52,900 nucleotides of DNA. Source: DMER64 sp964554535. Its GTDB lineage: Bacteria > Bacteroidota > Bacteroidia > Bacteroidales > UBA932. The notes beneath the pieces are model-generated. The model did not search any database, was not told the origin of the DNA, and saw only the letters and a program-made list of their open reading frames with translations. The position numbers and the translations under genes were made by a program. Location: contig CAZKPB010000016.1 in assembly GCA_964554535.1 (NCBI GenBank), forward strand, positions 1 through 52,900, in the 5' to 3' direction. Below are positions 8,411 through 17,473 of the stretch, piece by piece (the stretch's first letter is position 1; the number at the start of each line of letters is the position of its first letter).

Positions 8411-10387
8411 ATGAAACAAACAAGCAAGTATTTACTGGCAACCCTTCTCTGGGGGATGGTGTTCCTTACCCCGGGCGTCACGCGCCTGGTAGCCCAGGAT
8501 TGGAAGACGGTTGCCGCCAAAGCCGACGTGCTGGTACTGACTGACAGCACCCACGTACAGGTCGCGGACAACGGGTCCGGCACCTTTACCATCCGCAACG
8601 TCCGCAAAATACAGACCATACAGGGCGCCCTGGCCAACCGCGTCATAGTTTACGACTACGACCCGCTTACCGCCTTTGCACGTTTTACGGACATCAAGAT
8701 CATCCACCCCGACGGGACTTTTACGGTCATTGACCCCGCTACGGCCTGTGATTACGCGGCCCCCGCCCGTTCCATATACTGGGGAGCCCGCCAGATAATG
8801 GCCGAACCCGGACGCCTGCAGGTAGGTGACATTCTGGACTACACCATAGAAAAAAAAGGATTCACCTACGCCCTGCTGACTATGGAACCTTCTTTCGGCG
8901 TCAGCTCCGATGACGAACGCTTTATTCCCCCCATGCGCGGCCAGTTCTACGATATCATCCCCTTCTGGGTCAGCACTCCCACCGTACGCAAGACTTACAA
9001 GGTAACCGTTCCAAAGGACAAAGAACTGCAATACAAATTCTACCAGGGGGCCTGTGAATCTTCCGTCCTTTTTGAAGGCACACACACCTCTTATACATTT
9101 ACCGCCGTCAACAGCCTGCCGCCCAAGCGCGAGCAGGGGCAGGCGGACTTGTTTGACGTGGCCCCCAAGCTGATGCTGTCCTCCACCCCCGACTGGAAAG
9201 CCAAATCTCTGTGGTTCCACAACGTAAATGAAGAATACGGCAGTTTTGAGCCCACCCCCGAAGCACAGGCCAAAGTCAACGAACTTATCAAGGGGCTTAC
9301 CGATGAAATGGACAAAATTGCCGTGCTCACCCACTGGGTGGCCGACAATATGCGTTACAGCGGCATCTCTATGGGCAAGGGAGAAGGTTACACCCTGCAC
9401 AACACCCGTATGAACTTCACCGATCGTTGCGGCGTATGCAAGGACAAGGCCGGCATGCTGATTTCTTTTTTGCGTATGGCCGGATTCGAAGCCTACCCGG
9501 CCATGACAATGGCCGGCAGTCGCATTGAGGCCATCCCCGCCGACCACTTCAATCACTGTGTGGCCGTTGTGAAGCTCTCTGACGGAAAATACATTCCCCT
9601 GGACCCCACCTGGGTGCCGTTTATTCGCGAAGTATGGTCCAGTGCGGAACAGCAGCAGAATTACCTGCCCGGCATTCCCCAGTCTTCCGACCTGCTCAAG
9701 ACCCCGCTGTCCGACCCTGACAACCATTACCTGCGCCTGAGCGCCAAAACACAACTGAGCGCCGACGGCACCCTGACCGGTGAATTCACCATACAGGCCG
9801 AGGGACAGAGCGACAACGCCGTGCGCCGTCCGTTCACCACCGGTTTTGAAGACAACATTGCCAAAGCTATGGAGGCCGAGTTGTTGCGCGTGGCTCCCAA
9901 TGCCGAGTTGATAAAGTACGACGCCGGAAAGAACCCCAAAGACTACCAGAAGGCCCCCATTTCTATTACCATGAAGTTCAGGATTCCGGAATACGCCACG
10001 GTGGGAGGCAATACCCTGGTATGCACTCCACTGGTTTTCAGCGGATTGTATCGTAACAACCGCAACTTCATGGCGCTGGACACCAAACCCGAAACGCGCG
10101 TCAACGGATTTACCGTACGCTGCTCGCAACGGGTGGTACTGGACGAGGTGATGACCCTTCCCAAAGGCTACCTTATGACCAACACCTCGCGTGAGAATCC
10201 GCTTTCACAAGGTGAATGCGCCACTTTTGCAGGCTCACTTACCGGTATGGACAACACGGTTTCCATTCACCAGGAAGTAACCTTGTTCAAACGGGTCTAT
10301 GAAGCCTGGGAATGGCCCGAAGTGCGGCAAGCCATCACGGCTTACCAGTCCTATGCCCAACAGCCCCTTGTACTCATTAAAAAATAG
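8411..10387 (+). CDS. DUF3857 and transglutaminase-domain exported protein
   Basis: A 658-residue protein with an N-terminal signal peptide (hydrophobic stretch ending near TRLVAQDW). A DUF3857 domain follows at about residues 50-240 and a transglutaminase-like domain at about 280-420. The catalytic triad is visible: Cys343 in CGVCKDKAG, His382 in FNHCVAV, and Asp398 in PLDPTW. A beta-rich C-terminal region completes the usual architecture. It probably acts in the periplasm; substrates for this Bacteroidota family are not established. It starts 16 nt after the restored end of the DUF418 pseudogene and abuts the next DUF3857 gene, so the two are likely co-transcribed. Confidence 0.9.
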   Translation: MKQTSKYLLATLLWGMVFLTPGVTRLVAQDWKTVAAKADVLVLTDSTHVQVADNGSGTFTIRNVRKIQTIQGALANRVIVYDYDPLTAFARFTDIKIIHPDGTFTVIDPATACDYAAPARSIYWGARQIMAEPGRLQVGDILDYTIEKKGFTYALLTMEPSFGVSSDDERFIPPMRGQFYDIIPFWVSTPTVRKTYKVTVPKDKELQYKFYQGACESSVLFEGTHTSYTFTAVNSLPPKREQGQADLFDVAPKLMLSSTPDWKAKSLWFHNVNEEYGSFEPTPEAQAKVNELIKGLTDEMDKIAVLTHWVADNMRYSGISMGKGEGYTLHNTRMNFTDRCGVCKDKAGMLISFLRMAGFEAYPAMTMAGSRIEAIPADHFNHCVAVVKLSDGKYIPLDPTWVPFIREVWSSAEQQQNYLPGIPQSSDLLKTPLSDPDNHYLRLSAKTQLSADGTLTGEFTIQAEGQSDNAVRRPFTTGFEDNIAKAMEAELLRVAPNAELIKYDAGKNPKDYQKAPISITMKFRIPEYATVGGNTLVCTPLVFSGLYRNNRNFMALDTKPETRVNGFTVRCSQRVVLDEVMTLPKGYLMTNTSRENPLSQGECATFAGSLTGMDNTVSIHQEVTLFKRVYEAWEWPEVRQAITAYQSYAQQPLVLIKK

Positions 10388-10393
10388 TTGGTT

Positions 10394-11860
10394 ATGATTA
10401 AGAGAATTTTTCTGTCACTCACTTTGATAACCGGTATTTGCCTGAGCGCCTACGCCGGTCCGGAAGCCACCTTCAAAAAACTGTACATCTCCTACCAATG
10501 GCAGCAGGACGGCTCTGTGGATATGAACGTGTCAAAAGTGCTCACGTACCACACGCACACGTCGTTCAACGATATTTACGGAGAGACTTTTGTGGAATTT
10601 AATCCGGAATTTCAATCCGTTAAAATCAACCAATGTTATACCGTACAGAAAGACGGAACAAAGATTGTCACTCCGCAGAACGCCTTTAATGAGGTGCTTC
10701 CAAGTGCTGCAGCCAATGCCCCGGATTACAATCATCTGAAAGAGTTGGTCATCACCCATACCGGACTGGAACTGGGCGCCACGGTCTATCTGGACTATAC
10801 GGTGCATACCCGGGCCGGCTGCTGGCAGGCATTGGATATTGACGTGCCGTTCCTAGAAACGGGAGCCATTACGGACGGCCGCCTGAGCGTCACCGTACCT
10901 CAGGGCACTCCGGTAAATGTGTTTGTAAGCGGAAAGGCCGTGCAAAAGAAGGGCACGGGCAACGGCAATGATACCTATTCTTTTGCCTTTGCCAATATTG
11001 CTGCCAACCCCAGGGAAACGCTCAGCGCCCCTTATGACGATGCCGTATGCCGCGTAATTTTAAACACCTATCCTGCCGGCACTAAGCCCTTTGATATCAT
11101 TGCCAAGTCTTTTGAATCCGGGCAGCCCAATATGTCCCTGATGTTCCTAATGCGGTCGTTGCGGGAAAGAAGCAAGGAAGCGATTATGGAGTATGTGAAC
11201 AGCCGGTTGGCTCTTTCTCCGCTGACCCTGCAGCAGACCGGGTATCGTATGCGTCCGGTGGACCGCATCCTGGCCTCGGCTTACGGCACACAGGCCGAGC
11301 GTATGTTGCTGGCCGCCACCCTGCTCACTTCCATGCGCCAGACGGTCAAGGTTTACCCCGTGTACCCCGCCTCGGCCATCAGACAGGCTGGTGAAGCACT
11401 GGGTCTGGCTTCCATGACGGGCATTGCACTGGAACCGCAACAGGAAGCCGCCACCCTGACTGTAAACGAGAAGTCTGCCATTGCGCTGACTCGCAAAGAC
11501 GCACAGCATGCGCTGTACACGCTGTCGGCTCCCAAGGGAGGCATTGCCTCGTTCCGTCTGGGCACGCTGAACACGCAGCGCGTATCTCCGCTGGAGTTGC
11601 CTCGGCCGGTAGATGAAACTTACGAGTACACCATTTCTTGTGACGACGGGGTGAAATTGGATGCCCCCAACCGGGAGAAGCATCTTGCCAACGCCGTGGG
11701 TTCCGTGGATATTGTCTATCAATGGAAAGGTCAGTCTCTGGTCATCACCCGCTCGCTCAAGATTAACCAACATGTCATTCCCGCCGCGCAATATGCTGAG
11801 TTCCGCGCCCTGATGAATCTTTGGAATACGCCTTCCTGGCAGCAGGTGATTGTGCTGTAG
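10394..11860 (+). CDS. DUF3857 exported protein, transglutaminase core apparently degenerate
   Basis: About 488 residues from the ATG at 10394; a TTG at 10388 is possible but less likely. Signal peptide MIKRIFLSLTLITGICLSAYA. Residues about 25-215 form a DUF3857 domain (VLTYHTHTSFNDIYGE; ELVITHTGLELGATVYLDYTV). The position corresponding to the transglutaminase Cys motif seems to be YGTQAERMLLAATLL near residue 298, which lacks Cys. No His/Asp pair like that of the upstream paralogue is evident. It follows the active-looking paralogue by 6 nt and is probably co-expressed. A non-enzymatic partner or scaffold is a reasonable inference. A strong bidirectional terminator follows. Confidence 0.82.
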   Translation: MIKRIFLSLTLITGICLSAYAGPEATFKKLYISYQWQQDGSVDMNVSKVLTYHTHTSFNDIYGETFVEFNPEFQSVKINQCYTVQKDGTKIVTPQNAFNEVLPSAAANAPDYNHLKELVITHTGLELGATVYLDYTVHTRAGCWQALDIDVPFLETGAITDGRLSVTVPQGTPVNVFVSGKAVQKKGTGNGNDTYSFAFANIAANPRETLSAPYDDAVCRVILNTYPAGTKPFDIIAKSFESGQPNMSLMFLMRSLRERSKEAIMEYVNSRLALSPLTLQQTGYRMRPVDRILASAYGTQAERMLLAATLLTSMRQTVKVYPVYPASAIRQAGEALGLASMTGIALEPQQEAATLTVNEKSAIALTRKDAQHALYTLSAPKGGIASFRLGTLNTQRVSPLELPRPVDETYEYTISCDDGVKLDAPNREKHLANAVGSVDIVYQWKGQSLVITRSLKINQHVIPAAQYAEFRALMNLWNTPSWQQVIVL

Positions 11861-11880
11861 GACTTAGTCCCTTTCTAAAC

Positions 11881-11925
11881 AAATACTCCGCAACCGGCAG
11901 ACTTTCTGCTTGTTGCGGAGTATTT
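11881..11925. terminator. Bidirectional intrinsic terminator
   Basis: A perfect 13-bp stem (AAATACTCCGCAA at 11881-11893 with its complement at 11913-11925) around a 19-nt loop. The A/T ends serve both directions. It lies exactly between the convergent DUF3857 and carboxylesterase genes. Confidence 0.85.
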
Positions 11926-11956
11926 AATTTATCCGGCCGGCTTACGCCCTATAAGG

Positions 11957-13528
11957 CTACATCGCCAACTGCGGGAACGGGAAGCAATGTCTGTTGATAA
12001 TTTCCTGCAGCGTGCGGTCGTAATTGTGACGCACCTCGCGCCGGAGGTCAAAAATCATGATTTCTCCGTTGTCCGCGGTATAGGGTTGCCATTGGGGAAG
12101 GCCTTCCGTGTTGGGGTCTCCGGTAGTCGCAAAATTTACCCAGGCGCCGCACATCAGATCCGCCAACTCAAGGTCTTCTGCCGTAGGATTGGGCAACATT
12201 CGGCTGGCAAAAGGCAAAGTGTTGAAGCAGAAAGGCAGTTCATATCCGTGGGCGCTGCCGGCATTGCCTTCGGGAGCACGCCAGGTAAACATATACGTGT
12301 AGACGGGAGCCGTCTTTTGAGCGCTGGCGGCGTCTGCCGTAATGACGGTCTTGGGACGGAACATCCGGTCAATGGACAGCAAATCCTGCGGCGTATAGTC
12401 GGGATAAGCCTGCGCAAAGGCTTCTATATAGGCGTCGGTTTCTTCGGCAAAGGTGCCCTTGAGGATTTCTTTGGCTTCATCGGCAGTAAGGGGCTGGCCG
12501 TAACTGGAGCGTTGCAGCTCGTTAAAAGTGGTGCCTATGAGGATGGGGATGTCCGACGAGATGGAGGCAAAGCCGGGGCTGAACGGTTGTTGCAACAGTG
12601 TTTCTCCGTCCGGGGTGGGGCCGAATCCCCACATCATGGGAGTACCCGGAGTGCGGGTGCCTACGCTGTGGGCCAGGGCCTGTTGGCCAGCCCGGTAAAG
12701 TTCTTTATAGGGCACGTCGGCCAATCGGTCCGCCTGTTCGGGGGTGAGCCCCAACTCGGTAAGTACCGCCAGACCCAACTTTTGGCTCATCTCTTTTGAG
12801 TTGATGTTGATGATAGTGCCGCTCTGGATAATGGCCTTATGGAAAAGCCCTTGAGCCGGAGGCATGCACAGCAGGGTTCCCACCTTGCCGCCGCCGCCCG
12901 ACTCGCCAAAAATGGTCACGTTGCCGGGGTCTCCGCCAAAGGCGGCAATGTTGTCCCGGATCCATTCCAGGGCAGCCACGACGTCCAACATACCCACATT
13001 GCCCGAGTATTTGTATTTTTCCCCGCAGGCCGACAAGTCCAGATAACCCAGAATGTCCAGCCGATGGTTGATACTTACCAGCACCACGTCTTTACGTGCA
13101 AATCCGGCTCCGGTGTCTTGGGGCGAGGCGTATCCCGCACCCGAGGCAAATCCGCCTCCGTGCAGCCAGAGCATAACAGGTTTTTGTGCCTTCAGGTCCG
13201 TACTCCAGATGTTCATACAGAAGGCGTTGGCTTCTGACATCCGGTCTTCGCCCATTTCACGGTTGCCCACGTTTTGCATGGATTGCGGTCCGTAATGGTC
13301 GCAGATTCTGACGGTATCCCAAGGATCGGCCGGTTGCGGGGGCATAAAGCGGTCGGCTTTCATATAAGGTATGGCACGGAATGAAAAGACTTCTTCTTCC
13401 ATACACCCCTTGACAAGACCCGAGGTGGTACGTACCACCAGCGGGTCTTTGGGTCCCTGACAGGCGCAAAGGCAGGTCATGGCAATAACCTGCAGCGCCA
13501 GAGCAAGGCTACATATTCTTTGATTCAT
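11957..13528 (-). CDS. Type B carboxylesterase, lipoprotein
   Basis: A 523-residue carboxylesterase/lipase of the type B alpha/beta hydrolase family. The oxyanion-hole motif is LWLHGGGFASGAGY and the nucleophile elbow is IFGESGGGGKVGTLL. The family usually has GESAGG; here Ala is replaced by Gly. A C-terminal His is in GSAHGYELPF. The ATG at 13528 gives a signal peptide with a lipobox-like TCLCAC end, so the mature enzyme is probably a lipoprotein; an earlier in-frame start would bury this signal. It overlaps the upstream hydrolase gene by 20 nt, indicating coupled translation. Natural substrates are unknown (esters of plant or host compounds are possible). Confidence 0.9.
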   Translation of the reverse strand: MNQRICSLALALQVIAMTCLCACQGPKDPLVVRTTSGLVKGCMEEEVFSFRAIPYMKADRFMPPQPADPWDTVRICDHYGPQSMQNVGNREMGEDRMSEANAFCMNIWSTDLKAQKPVMLWLHGGGFASGAGYASPQDTGAGFARKDVVLVSINHRLDILGYLDLSACGEKYKYSGNVGMLDVVAALEWIRDNIAAFGGDPGNVTIFGESGGGGKVGTLLCMPPAQGLFHKAIIQSGTIININSKEMSQKLGLAVLTELGLTPEQADRLADVPYKELYRAGQQALAHSVGTRTPGTPMMWGFGPTPDGETLLQQPFSPGFASISSDIPILIGTTFNELQRSSYGQPLTADEAKEILKGTFAEETDAYIEAFAQAYPDYTPQDLLSIDRMFRPKTVITADAASAQKTAPVYTYMFTWRAPEGNAGSAHGYELPFCFNTLPFASRMLPNPTAEDLELADLMCGAWVNFATTGDPNTEGLPQWQPYTADNGEIMIFDLRREVRHNYDRTLQEIINRHCFPFPQLAM

Positions 13529-14462
13529 AGGTGCAGTCGGGATAGTTCTCGGTACGGAATTGCTTGTCGGTAAAGAATTTTGAGGCCTCTTTTTTGCCTT
13601 TGAGTTGCCAGTCAAGCCATTGGAGGGCTACTTTCCCCAGCACGCCGCCTTGGGGCTGGGAATAGGTGCCACCGTGTCCCACAGGGAAGTTGGCACTGGC
13701 CACGGGAACGTTTTTAATCCGTTCCACATCCTTTGCTGCATTGGGATAAGCTACATCGTCGGGCCCGCCAATCAGATAAAGCAGGGGTGCGTGCAGTTCT
13801 TCAATAATCTTGGGAGTGGTACCGGCCATATTCATATCCCCTATACCCGAGTTGAACAGGATGGTGGTGGTAACGCGCGGGTCGTAGGAAACTCTCAGTG
13901 CCTGAGCGCCGCCGCAGGAGTGGCCCGATACGGCAATGTGGAAAATATCGGCGCAATGATAGTATTCGCTTTCCGGGTTGGCGTTGTTTTCACATACCCA
14001 GTTGATGGCGTCAATGAGGTTGTCTTCTTTACCGGCATTCGCAAAATCGGGGGCACCCTGAGGAGCACCTTGCGGAGGTCTCTGAGGGGCACCCTGAGGA
14101 GCTCCCTGGGGGGCGCCTTGCGGAGGTCTCTGGGGGGCTCCCTGAGGGGCACCCTGCGGCGGATTAGCCGGTCTGCGGGCTTCTTCCACGCGACCCACGG
14201 CAATGACAATGTAGCCGTTGTTGACCATTTCACTCACCATAGGAATGTACCCGTTGGTGCTGTGCGAGCAACCTCCGTTCCCGAAAACAAGGATGGGTTG
14301 CGGACCGGTCTTCAATACCGCCGCACTGAGGTTTGGCTGATGGTAGATGGTATAACCTTCCAGTGAAGTTTCATCCATGACCATGGATTGCTTTTCATCC
14401 TGTGAAAAAGCGGCTCCCTGCAGGCAAGTGCACAACAGGAGCAACGAAAAAAGTTTCTTCAT
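13509..14462 (-). CDS. Exported alpha/beta hydrolase with Pro/Gln-rich insert
   Basis: A 317-residue hydrolase with a signal peptide (MKKLFSLLLLCTCLQGAAFS). The fold resembles dienelactone or PET hydrolase-like enzymes. The oxyanion region is ILVFGNGGCSHS, the nucleophile Ser is in SGHSCGGAQAL, the acid is probably in LIGGPDDVAYP, and the His is in PVGHGGTYS. Between the first strands and the nucleophile, residues about 101-138 are a low-complexity run of PQGA and PQRP repeats, rare inside this fold. It is the first gene of a two-gene operon with the carboxylesterase and is divergent from the glycosidase gene at 14565. Confidence 0.85.
   Translation of the reverse strand: MKKLFSLLLLCTCLQGAAFSQDEKQSMVMDETSLEGYTIYHQPNLSAAVLKTGPQPILVFGNGGCSHSTNGYIPMVSEMVNNGYIVIAVGRVEEARRPANPPQGAPQGAPQRPPQGAPQGAPQGAPQRPPQGAPQGAPDFANAGKEDNLIDAINWVCENNANPESEYYHCADIFHIAVSGHSCGGAQALRVSYDPRVTTTILFNSGIGDMNMAGTTPKIIEELHAPLLYLIGGPDDVAYPNAAKDVERIKNVPVASANFPVGHGGTYSQPQGGVLGKVALQWLDWQLKGKKEASKFFTDKQFRTENYPDCTYESKNM
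14049..14162 (-). repeat. Degenerate 9/12-nt coding repeats (PQGA/PQRP)
   Basis: The hydrolase gene carries about a dozen short imperfect tandem units here, encoding repeated Gln-Gly-Ala-Pro and Gln-Arg-Pro-Pro. Unit lengths are multiples of three, so changes in copy number would keep the reading frame. It is a candidate length-variable site. Confidence 0.85.
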
Positions 14463-14523
14463 AATTAATAGTATTGGTGATTAAGTGAATTTGGGTATAA
14501 TTACTAAAAATATCAGATATTGT

Positions 14524-14531
14524 TATCTTTG
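14524..14531 (+). promoter_or_regulatory. -7 promoter element
   Basis: TATCTTTG fully matches TAnnTTTG and lies 33 nt upstream of the phosphodiester glycosidase start. The nearest TTTG upstream (14490-14493) is farther than the usual 19-21 nt, so only the -7 half is convincing. Confidence 0.5.
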
Positions 14532-14564
14532 TGGGAACTTGAATGTCCATTTTGAATACTTAAT

Positions 14565-15518
14565 ATGCGAAAACAGATAATTGGCCTTTTGTTGTGTGCA
14601 TTTATTGCCCAGCCGCTGGTATGCGGGGCTCAACCCAAACTCCTGAATTTCCTTAAAAAGAAAGATCCCGTACCTCAAACTCAATTGGAAGCCGACTCGC
14701 TGCGTTTTGTAAACGGCCCCTGGAAGCGCAAGTTTATCCATCTGGGAGGTATTGTGCTGCGTCAGTGTGCTTTTACGGATTCCAATGCCCTGTTCGGGGC
14801 CAACCAGTATGTTTCCGTGTTGACTGTCAAACGGTCTTTCCGTTTTGATATTGTAGCAGATACCGCGCTGACCCGCGTGGAGGATTTTGTACGGTATTCC
14901 GGAGCATTGGCCGGGGTAAACGGATCGTTCTTTGATACGGAGGCTCCGTGGAATTCGGTGGATTTTTTAATGGTAGACACCTTGCTGCTTGCTCCAAACC
15001 AAATGGATTCCAATGGATTGCGCCAGTTTCACCAGACAGGGGCTCTTACCGTCAGCCCCAAAGGGCGTGTAGGCATAGTCAAAACCCCGCCCTCCAACCC
15101 GCAAGGCACCGACACGCTTGATTGGGAATATTCCCTCAAGGGGAAGGCCGAGGATGTACTTACCTCGGGCCCCTTGTTGAGAGAGAAGGGGCACGACCAG
15201 CAGTTGGCCGACACCCCGTTTACCCACACGCGCAATCCCCGTACCGCCGTGGCCCTGCGCAAGGGCGGCCAGACGCTGCTGGTAGTGGTGGACGGTCGGG
15301 CCAATGAGGCCCAGGGAATGACGCTGACCGAGCTGCAGCACATTATACGCTGGCTCAAGGCCGACAGCGCACTGAATCTGGACGGTGGCGGCTCTTCCAC
15401 CATGTGTGTGCGCAAAAAAGTGACCAAGCCGGTAAACACGGTGAATCACCCTTCCGACAACCGCGCTTTTGATGCGGAAGGAGCCCGCAAGGTGGCCAAT
15501 GCCATTGTTGTGAAATAA
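14565..15518 (+). CDS. Phosphodiester glycosidase family protein (NAGPA domain)
   Basis: A 317-residue exported protein with a signal peptide (MRKQIIGLLLCAFIAQPLVCG). It belongs to the phosphodiester glycosidase/DUF2233 family, related to the uncovering enzyme of mannose-6-phosphate tags. Typical motifs are GVNGSFFDTEAPWN near residue 120, TAVALRKGGQTLLVVVDGR near 225, and the C-terminal LNLDGGGSSTMCVR near 275, followed by the family ending DNRAFDAEGARKVANAIVV. It probably cleaves a sugar phosphodiester or acts on exopolysaccharide or teichoic-type linkages outside the cytoplasm; the substrate is unknown. It stands alone, with its own -7 element. Confidence 0.88.
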   Translation: MRKQIIGLLLCAFIAQPLVCGAQPKLLNFLKKKDPVPQTQLEADSLRFVNGPWKRKFIHLGGIVLRQCAFTDSNALFGANQYVSVLTVKRSFRFDIVADTALTRVEDFVRYSGALAGVNGSFFDTEAPWNSVDFLMVDTLLLAPNQMDSNGLRQFHQTGALTVSPKGRVGIVKTPPSNPQGTDTLDWEYSLKGKAEDVLTSGPLLREKGHDQQLADTPFTHTRNPRTAVALRKGGQTLLVVVDGRANEAQGMTLTELQHIIRWLKADSALNLDGGGSSTMCVRKKVTKPVNTVNHPSDNRAFDAEGARKVANAIVVK

Positions 15519-15647
15519 CAGACTCATTGCTTACAAAGTTCAAGCAAAAAGGCAGGTTTTACTCTAAAGTATTACCAGTATTTATTATAGGTCGTTCTGT
15601 GACAAAAGGAGATTAACTTTACTTATATAATTTAGTTATTTCAACTT

Positions 15648-16952
15648 ATGATCTGGAATGAATCTATTGAATGTATGGACCGCGCGGGATTGCGGAAGAT
15701 ACAGGATGCACGTTTGAAAAAAATGGTGGAATACGTATATCACAACACACCGTTTTACCGCAGGAAAATGCAGGAAATCGGTTTGGTACCCTCCGATATT
15801 CGTGGCCTGGATGATATCGCCAAACTGCCTTTTACTACTAAAACAGACCTCAGGGACAATTACCCCTTTGGCCTGTGCGCCGTGCCCATGAGTCAGATTG
15901 TGCGCATTCACGGCTCGTCCGGTACCACCGGCAAACCCACCGTGGTGGGCTATACGCGCAAGGACCTGAATATATGGACAGAGTGTTTGTCTCGTGCCTT
16001 TAGTTCGTATGGCGCCACGCAACAGGACGTTTTTCAAATTGCTTACGGCTACGGCCTGTTTACGGGAGGTCTGGGGGCACATTACGGGGCCGAGAATATC
16101 GGTGCCTCTGTCATTCCTATGTCCAGCGGCAACACCGCCAAGCAAATCCAACTGATGCACGACTTTGGCACCACCATACTATGCTGCACACCGTCTTACG
16201 CGCTGTTCCTTGCCGAGTCCCTGGCCCAGACGGGCATTGACCGCCGGGAGTTCAAGTTGAAGGCCGGTGCGTTCGGGGCCGAGCCGTGGACGGAAAATAT
16301 GCGCAAAGAGTTGGAATCCAAACTGTCTATCAAGGCATACGATATTTACGGGTTGAGTGAAATCGCGGGGCCCGGAGTGGGATACGAGTGCGAGTGTCAG
16401 TGCGGCACCCATTTGAACGAAGACCATTTCTATCCGGAAATTGTTGACCCGCAAACGTTGCAACCCTTGGGTGAAGGTTGTGAGGGCGAACTGGTGTTCA
16501 CCCACCTGACCAAAGAAGGCATGCCTCTGTTGCGTTACCGAACCAAAGACTTGACGGCCCTGCACTACGACCGTTGCGCCTGCGGCCGCACTTTGGTGCG
16601 TATGGACCGCATCCTGGGCCGCAGCGACGACATGCTTATTATCCGCGGGGTCAACGTGTTCCCCACACAGATAGAGACCGTGATTCTGGAACTGCCCGAA
16701 TTTGAGCCGCAGTATCTGTTGACGGTGGACCGTGTCAACAATACCGACACTATGGAATTGCAGGTGGAAGTCCGTCCCGAGTTTTATTCGGATGAAATAA
16801 ATAAAATGGTAGCTTTGAAGAAGAAAATGGCCGGCCGGCTGCACAGTATGTTGGGATTGGGTGTGGACGTGCGCATTGTGGAACCCAAGTCTATTGAGCG
16901 CAGTACGGGAAAAGCCAAAAGGGTCATCGATAAACGTAACTTTAAGGAATAA
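15648..16952 (+). CDS. paaK: Phenylacetate--CoA ligase
   Basis: A 434-residue adenylate-forming enzyme of the PaaK family, which makes phenylacetyl-CoA or related aryl-CoA from acid, ATP and CoA. The phosphate-binding loop is IHGSSGTTGKPTVVGYTRKD near residue 87. The motif YDIYGLSEIAGPGVGYEC is near 230, with Cys/His residues nearby (CECQCGTHLNEDHFYPE). The C-terminal hinge and lysine region is ERSTGKAKRVIDKRNF. Length is normal. In gut Bacteroidota such genes often deal with aromatic amino-acid breakdown products. Here the usual indolepyruvate oxidoreductase genes are not adjacent. The ACT-domain gene follows after 4 nt. Confidence 0.92.
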   Translation: MIWNESIECMDRAGLRKIQDARLKKMVEYVYHNTPFYRRKMQEIGLVPSDIRGLDDIAKLPFTTKTDLRDNYPFGLCAVPMSQIVRIHGSSGTTGKPTVVGYTRKDLNIWTECLSRAFSSYGATQQDVFQIAYGYGLFTGGLGAHYGAENIGASVIPMSSGNTAKQIQLMHDFGTTILCCTPSYALFLAESLAQTGIDRREFKLKAGAFGAEPWTENMRKELESKLSIKAYDIYGLSEIAGPGVGYECECQCGTHLNEDHFYPEIVDPQTLQPLGEGCEGELVFTHLTKEGMPLLRYRTKDLTALHYDRCACGRTLVRMDRILGRSDDMLIIRGVNVFPTQIETVILELPEFEPQYLLTVDRVNNTDTMELQVEVRPEFYSDEINKMVALKKKMAGRLHSMLGLGVDVRIVEPKSIERSTGKAKRVIDKRNFKE

Positions 16953-16956
16953 AGAT

Positions 16957-17382
16957 ATGCTGGCAAAACAATTATCCATTTTTCTGGAAAACAGGCAGGG
17001 CCGTTTTACAGAATTGGCCGAGGTGCTTGGTGCGGAAGGAATCAACATTTCCGCTTGGTGTGTGGCCGAGACCGCCGAGTTTGGTATTCTGCGCTGTGTG
17101 GTGTCTCAACCCGAGAAGGCGCAGGAAGTATTGAAGGCGCATCATTTTGCGGCCACTCTTACTCCCGTCATCGGCATTGGAATTCCCAACCATCCGGGCG
17201 CTCTGGCCCGGATTCTGCGCATACTTTCCGATGAAGGAATCTTTATTGAGTATATGTATTCCTTTGCCACAAACGGCAAGGCCCAGGCTATTATCCGTCC
17301 ATCAGACATGGACCGGTGTCAGGAGATTCTCCGCAACAAGAAGGTGGAACTGCTGGATGCGGAGTATCTGTACAAGATTTAG
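16957..17382 (+). CDS. ACT-domain protein linked to PaaK
   Basis: A 141-residue cytoplasmic protein made of two ACT domains in tandem (residues about 3-68 and 70-140). The second carries the typical IPNHPGALARILRILSDEGI loop-helix. ACT domains bind amino acids and regulate metabolism. The ATG at 16957 is 4 nt after the paaK stop, so the pair is coupled; the longer open frame upstream only overlaps paaK. A sensory role for an aromatic amino acid, tuning the ligase, is inferred from context. A strong terminator follows. Confidence 0.9.
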   Translation: MLAKQLSIFLENRQGRFTELAEVLGAEGINISAWCVAETAEFGILRCVVSQPEKAQEVLKAHHFAATLTPVIGIGIPNHPGALARILRILSDEGIFIEYMYSFATNGKAQAIIRPSDMDRCQEILRNKKVELLDAEYLYKI

Positions 17383-17413
17383 TAGTCGGGCTTACTATAA
17401 ATATGACATCGTA

Positions 17414-17455
17414 CACCTTGCTGAAATTTCCGGGGATTTTCAGCAAGGTGTTTTT
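17414..17455 (+). terminator. Intrinsic terminator of paaK-ACT (35-nt hairpin family)
   Basis: A perfect 13-bp stem (CACCTTGCTGAAA at 17414-17426 with its complement at 17438-17450), an 11-nt loop and a TTTTT tract. The core 17415-17449 is exactly 35 nt from ACCTTGC to GCAAGGT, the same unit found four times near 52.4-52.7 kb. It is especially close to the copy at 52571-52605. Confidence 0.88.
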
Positions 17456-17473
17456 ATTGAAGTACTGAACCTG

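Noticed and set aside
8432..10129. 565-codon open frame on the minus strand
   Set aside because: It is antisense to a well-supported DUF3857/transglutaminase gene, has no recognisable domain, and its Gly/Val/His-rich composition is typical of a shadow frame.
14049..14162. CRISPR-like direct repeats
   Set aside because: They are in-frame coding repeats of 9-12 nt encoding PQGA/PQRP within a hydrolase gene.
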